From Gadus chalcogrammus (taxonomy: Eukaryota > Chordata > Actinopteri > Gadiformes > Gadidae): a stretch of DNA of 64,000 nt. The translations under genes were made by a program, and so were the position numbers. Of this stretch, positions 58,381 through 64,000 are shown piece after piece (position 1 is the first letter of the stretch; each line of letters starts with the position of its first letter). The stretch is from the NCBI RefSeq assembly GCF_026213295.1, contig NC_079428.1, positions 130,001 through 194,000 of the forward strand, read 5' to 3'. The notes under the pieces are model-generated. The model saw only the letters and a program-made list of their open reading frames with translations, ran no database searches and had not been told where the DNA came from.

Positions 58381-58873
58381 CATCTTTACTATCTATTTTA
58401 TATTGCTGGAAAAACAAGTTTTCGCCAAAATCTCAAATTTCTTTTTTTTTGTGTTGCATTTGAACACATCAATCATATTACTGAGCCGACCCTTTTTTTT
58501 TAAAGCTAACAAGCTCTATATCCTGCCGATTTTAACATGGATTTAAACACTGTTTTGAATGACTGTTTGAGTGACCCGTCTGCACACCGTCTGCAGCAGC
58601 TGACAGAGTTTTTGGTTGGACTAGACGGATACTGAGTTGAAGGAGTTTTTTTAACCCAAAGACAGTGAAGGTACAACATTTTTATATAGGCCTACAGTCC
58701 CGTGCTATGATATGACCAAAATACAGTGGGCGCAACCTGTCGGCGACTGGCTGTAAACAGTGCCGCGCCTACGAGTGACGTATTATTCGGCGACTCAACA
58801 AATCGCGAATTCGTTGCCAACACTTTTAGCAATCGATTTTTATCGATTTTATCGATTCGTTGTTGCAGCCCTA
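58380..58873. mobile_element. hAT-like non-autonomous DNA transposon remnant
   Basis: The right end atcgattcgttgttgcagcc followed by ctag is the inverted form of tagggctgcaacaacga, a terminal sequence I recognise from fish hAT elements, with tatcgattttatcgatt inside. The left limit is uncertain. Confidence 0.5.
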
Positions 58874-58884
58874 GTTGTCACGTT

Positions 58885-60003
58885 ATCTGTTACCATGCCG
58901 TTACATTAGCGCGTTAGCTGGTCCCATTTCATTACATTAGCGCGTTAGCTGTTTCCATGTCGTTGCATTAGTGCGTTAGCTGTTCCATGTCGTTGCTTTA
59001 GCGCGTTAGCAGTTATCAATTCGTTACATTAGCGCGTTAGCTGTTACCATGTCATTGCTTTAGTACGTTAGCTGTTACCAGTTCGTTGCTTTGGCGCGTC
59101 AGCTGTTACCATGTTGTTGCATTAGTGCGTTAGCTATTACCATGTCGTTGCTTTAGCGCGTTAGCTGTTACCATGTTGTTACATTAGCGCGTTAGCTATT
59201 AACATGTTGTTACATTAGCGCGTTAGCTGTTACCATGTTGTTAAATTAGCGCGTTAGCTGTTACCATGTCGTTGCTTTAGTGCGCTAGCTGTTACCAGTT
59301 CGTTGCTTTGGCGCGTCAGCTGTTACCATTTCGTTGCATTAGTGCGTTAGCTGTTACCATGTCGTTGCTTTAGCGCGTTAGCTGTTACCATGTCGTTGCT
59401 TTAGCGCGTTAGCAGTTACCATTTCGTTACATTAGCGCGTTAGCTGTTACCATGTCGTTGCTTTAGTGCGTTAGCTGTTACCAGTTCGTTGCTTTGGCGC
59501 GTCAGCTGTTACCATGTTGTTGCATTAGTGCGTTAGCTATTACCATGTCGTTGCTTTAGCGCGTTAGCTGTTACCATGTTGTTACATTAGCGCGTTAGCT
59601 GTTAACATGTTGTTACATTATCGCGTTAGCTGTTACCATGTTTTTAAATTAGCGCGTTAGCTGTTACCATGTCGTTGCTTTAGTGCGTTAGCTGTTACCA
59701 GTTCGTTGCTTTGGCGCGTCAGCTGTTACCATGTCGTTGCATTAGTGCGTTAGCTGTTACCATGTCGTTGCTTTAGCGCGTTAGCTGTTACCATGTCGTT
59801 GCTTTAGCGCGTTAGCAGTTACCATGTCGTTGCTTTAGCGCGTTAGCAGTTACCATTTCGTTACATTAGCGCGTTAGCTGTTACCATGTCGTTGCTTTAG
59901 TGCGTTAGCTGTTACCAGTTCGTTGCTTTGGCGCGTCAGCTGTTACCATGTTGTTGCATTAGTGCGTTAGCTGTTACCATTTCGTTGCTTTAGCGCGTTA
60001 GCT
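58885..60003 (-). repeat. Minisatellite, 31-bp unit, with 217-bp higher-order structure
   Basis: About 36 copies of gcgttagctgttaccatgtc then gttgctttagc. The variant unit gttcgttgctttggcgcgtc recurs at 59,081, 59,298, 59,484, 59,701 and 59,918 (spacings 217, 186, 217, 217 = 7, 6, 7, 7 units). On the - strand each unit has ggtaacagctaacgc, the sequence at the camk2d donor at 60,614. Confidence 0.94.
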
Positions 60004-60008
60004 GTTAC

Positions 60009-60547
60009 TGTTAGAAACCGCAAGTTTATTCAGCTTGACCTCCCCTCCACAAGGGACACCAAGTGGTGATTCAGGGTAATCAATAGCTCCTCCCACTATA
60101 AATAGAGGCCTAGTTAGGCCTTCCCCCCTTTGTTCTCACCACATCCTCACCACAACTGAGTGTTTGAAGGTGTTTGCCGTGTGTCTTTTGAATTCCCTTC
60201 ACTATAAGTTCCCCTTTACTCATTGGATTATTGTTTGTTTAAGTAATGATTATTATGGTTTAATGGCTAATCTTAACTTGTTAAATTATGTTATGAAGTA
60301 CTGCAATGTCAAAGTAATTCATTTGATTTAAAGGCCATATTTATGTTTGTCAAGAGAGATATTATAATTCATCTTTCCTTCTGTCTAGAACCATGGCATT
60401 CATCATGGCATTCATCATGGCATTCATCATGGCATTCATCATGGCAATCATCATGGCAAAACAACTTTGCTTGCAAAATAAAGTCAAGTAAATGAATCCT
60501 TGTTTCTTGGTGGTTCGTGGCTCCAGTAGAACCTACTCTTCACTACA
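60009..60547 (+). mobile_element. Solo LTR, 539 bp
   Basis: Starts TGTTAGAAACC and ends TTCACTACA (TG...CA), flanked by a perfect 5-bp duplication GTTAC (60004-60008, 60548-60552) within the minisatellite. It contains a TATA-like ctataaataga near 60,100, an AATAAA-type signal near 60,477 and five gcattcatcatg repeats at about 60,393-60,445. No internal region remains, which is what recombination between two LTRs leaves. Confidence 0.85.
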
Positions 60548-60606
60548 GTTACCATGTTGTTACATTAGCACGTTAGCTGTTAACATGTTGTTACATTAGC
60601 GCGTTA

Positions 60607-62340
<1,734 letters not shown>

Positions 62341-62347
62341 CTCTTAC

Positions 62348-62423
62348 GTGTACGCCTCAAAGTCTCCGTTGTTAATGGCCTCGATCAGCTGCTCCGTGGC
62401 TTTGATGATCTCCTGCTTACGAG
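62348..62423 (-). CDS. camk2d: camk2d exon, start of association domain
   Basis: A 76-nt exon after a cctcctcag acceptor reading RKQEIIKATEQLIEAINNGD then FEAYT (phase 2 out, donor TACAC|gtaaga). RKQEIIK..EQLIEA..NGDFE.Y is the first helix and strand of the CaMKII hub. Confidence 0.95.
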
Positions 62424-62454
62424 CTGAGGAGGATCACATGTCAGTGAGGACAGT

Positions 62455-62610
62455 AGGCAACATACCAACACAACACACCACCACATCAACACACCAACAT
62501 AACACAAAAACACAACGCACCACATCACAACAACACCACCACATCAACACAACAACACATCCCACCAACACACCAACACAACACATCACCCCCAGCTGAC
62601 CAGAAGGGTT
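62455..62610. repeat. Low-complexity CAACA-rich sequence
   Basis: Irregular caacacaccaacacaac runs in the camk2d intron. Confidence 0.75.
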
Positions 62611-62639
62611 GTGCGTCGACGAGGAGCGCTGCACCACAT

Positions 62640-63158
62640 GGCCCAGACAAACACACCCCAACCCTACCCCTACCCCTACCCCTAACCCTAACCCAGACAA
62701 ACACACCCCAACCCTACCCCTACCCCTACCCCTAACCCAGACAAACACACCCCAACCCCTACCCCTACCCCTAACCCAGACAAACACACCCCAACCCTAC
62801 CCCTACCCCTACCCCTAACCCTAACCCAGACAAACACACCCCAACCCTACCCCTACCCCTAACCCAGACAAACACACCCCAACCCTACCCCTACCCCTAA
62901 CCCTAACCCAGACAAACACACCCCAACCCTACCCCTACCCCTACCCCTAACCCAGACAAACACACCCCAACCCTACCCCTACCCCTAACCCTAACCCAGA
63001 CAAACACACCCCAACCCCTACCCCTAACCCAGACAAACACACCCCAACCCTACCCCTACCCCTACCCCTAACCCAGACAAACACACCCCAACCCTACCCC
63101 TACCCCTAACCCAGACAAACACACCCCAACCCTACCCCTACCCCTAACCCTAACCCAA
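62640..63158. repeat. Minisatellite of CCCTA-type repeats, about 45-bp unit
   Basis: About 12 units of cagacaaacacaccccaacc followed by variable (ctaccc)n and (ctaaccc)n runs, the latter telomere-like. Confidence 0.92.
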
Positions 63159-63234
63159 CACGGGCAGTGCAGCAGGACTCTGGTCCGGAGGCCCGAAGGT
63201 GGACCCTGATGTCAGAGTCCTGTCCCCCAGGAGA

Positions 63235-63371
63235 CCAGCGGCCCCTGAACCCCAACAGGCACTGGTTCCCTTGGAGGGGCCCCTGAACTGGTTCCCTTGG
63301 AGGGGCCCCTGAACCCCAACAGGCACTGGTTCCCTTGGAGGGGCCCCTGAACCCCAACAGACACTGGTTAC
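63235..63371 (-). repeat. Minisatellite, about 37-bp unit
   Basis: About four units of ccccaacaggcactggttcc then cttggaggggcccctgaa (+ strand). On the - strand the unit has ccaagggaaccagtgcctgt, close to the putative donor at 63,371 (acaag|gtaaccagtgtctgt). Confidence 0.85.
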
Positions 63372-63477
63372 CTTGTTGGGGCTCCTCTCCCCCGCAGGCC
63401 GGCTGAACGCTGACATTCCAAGCGGCCGTCTGGAGCGCAGACAGCAGCAGGAGACCGACGGAGACGCAGCACAACAT
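63372..63477 (-). CDS. Possible first coding exon of a small secreted protein (unconfirmed)
   Basis: On the - strand an ATG (complement of 63475-63477) with an in-frame TAG 18 nt upstream opens MLCCVSVGLLLLSALQTAAW then NVSVQPACGGEEPQQ and ends at a reasonable donor (CAACAAG|gtaacc) in phase 1. Residues 1-19 look like a signal peptide (hydrophobic core VGLLLLSAL, small residues TAA before a likely cleavage). It lies inside a camk2d intron on the same strand. I found no matching second exon in the window and recognise no family, so this may be chance. Support is only the signal-peptide shape and a donor followed by a junction-type minisatellite. Confidence 0.25.
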
Positions 63478-63534
63478 GTCTGCTCTGAATGCTGCGGGCT
63501 ACAAGGCTCCGTGTGGACCAGCAGCCCAGCAGGC

Positions 63535-63662
63535 TGGACAGAGGCCCTCCCAGTCTGGCCAGGAGCCCTCCCAGTCGGGACAGAGGCCCTCCCAGTCTGG
63601 ACAGAGGCCCTCCCAGTCTGAACAGAGACCCTCCCAGTCTGAACAGAGACCCTCCCAGTCCT
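63535..63662. repeat. Minisatellite, 21-bp unit
   Basis: About six units of gaggccctcccagtctggaca. Being a multiple of three it makes open frames on both strands with peptides such as RPSQSGQ, which are by-products. Confidence 0.88.
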
Positions 63663-63789
63663 CAGAGGCGTGTTTGCAGATCACAGTCCATGAAGATAGG
63701 GTTTGGGTAGATAGGCCATGCAGTGATCATGAGGCGATCATGTGCTCCACAGACAGTCTGACTCAGCAGACGCTGGGACACACGACCAG

Positions 63790-64000
63790 GGGGACCCCAT
63801 GAGGACCCCCACAGACTGACCCCCCTGAGGACCCCCACAGACAGACCCCCCTGAGGACCCCCACAGACTGACCCCCCTGAGGACCCCCACAGACTGACCC
63901 CCCTGAGGACCACAGACTGACCCCCCTGAGGACCCCCACAGACTGACCCCCCTGAGGACCCCCACAGACTGGCCCCCCTGAGGACCCCCACAGACTGACC
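63790..64000. repeat. Minisatellite, about 26-bp unit, running off the window
   Basis: About eight units of ctgaggacccccacagactg followed by acccccc. Confidence 0.9.

Noticed and set aside
63476..63802. + strand 108-codon frame with RPSQSGQ repeats
   Set aside because: Driven by a 21-bp tandem repeat. No splice or conservation evidence.

Overview
The window is vertebrate nuclear DNA, almost certainly from a teleost fish. It has intron-split genes with GT-AG boundaries, (CA)n tracts, fish-type interspersed repeats, a Ty3/gypsy retrotransposon, and a very heavy load of minisatellites and TTAGGG-like tracts. There are no bacterial features. I cannot name the species.

Positions 1 to about 31,040 hold the 3' half of an ankyrin-2 (ankyrin-B) gene on the + strand. 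I can place 18 exons in consistent reading phase: the end of the ZU5-UPA region (1-1157), two tiny linker exons, the neuronal giant exon (6586-11073, 1496 codons, frame-neutral), the death domain on three exons (11449-12534), and a short acidic/Ser-rich exon. A second and larger giant exon follows (13676-21506, about 2610 codons), then a 258-codon exon and the conserved ankyrin-B C-terminal tail, ending with TAA at 29552-29554. The second giant exon has an in-phase internal donor after its first 61 nt, so the repeat-rich 2590-codon part can be included or left out without changing frame. The 3'UTR contains two minisatellites and a candidate AATAAA at 31022.

From 64,000 down to about 36,000 lies the 3' end of a CaM kinase II gene on the - strand. 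Three association-domain exons fit camk2d best. The arrangement, ank2 (+) tail-to-tail with camk2d (-), matches the known vertebrate ANK2-CAMK2D neighbourhood.

Positions 32,404-44,567 and 44,668 to about 57,000 are two near-identical copies of the same 12.3 kb, separated by exactly 100 N. Each carries a candidate camk2d terminal/3'UTR exon, minisatellites and one 4.4 kb gypsy element with the same TSD. Two unmerged haplotypes or contig ends are more likely than a real duplication.

The most unusual signal is that many minisatellites start exactly at splice sites and carry the exon-intron junction inside their repeat unit. One exon end plus donor is repeated about 25 times at 23,380-24,117. 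Similar cases occur at positions 80-550, 12,535, 27,301, 57,425, 60,614 and perhaps 63,371, and one is built on an acceptor (26,310-27,111). Other notable items are a gypsy element in which part of RT is replaced by an inverted copy of its own RNase H, a 539-bp solo LTR inside a camk2d minisatellite, higher-order repeat structure in two arrays, and a hAT-like MITE nested in a LINE fragment nested in a minisatellite.
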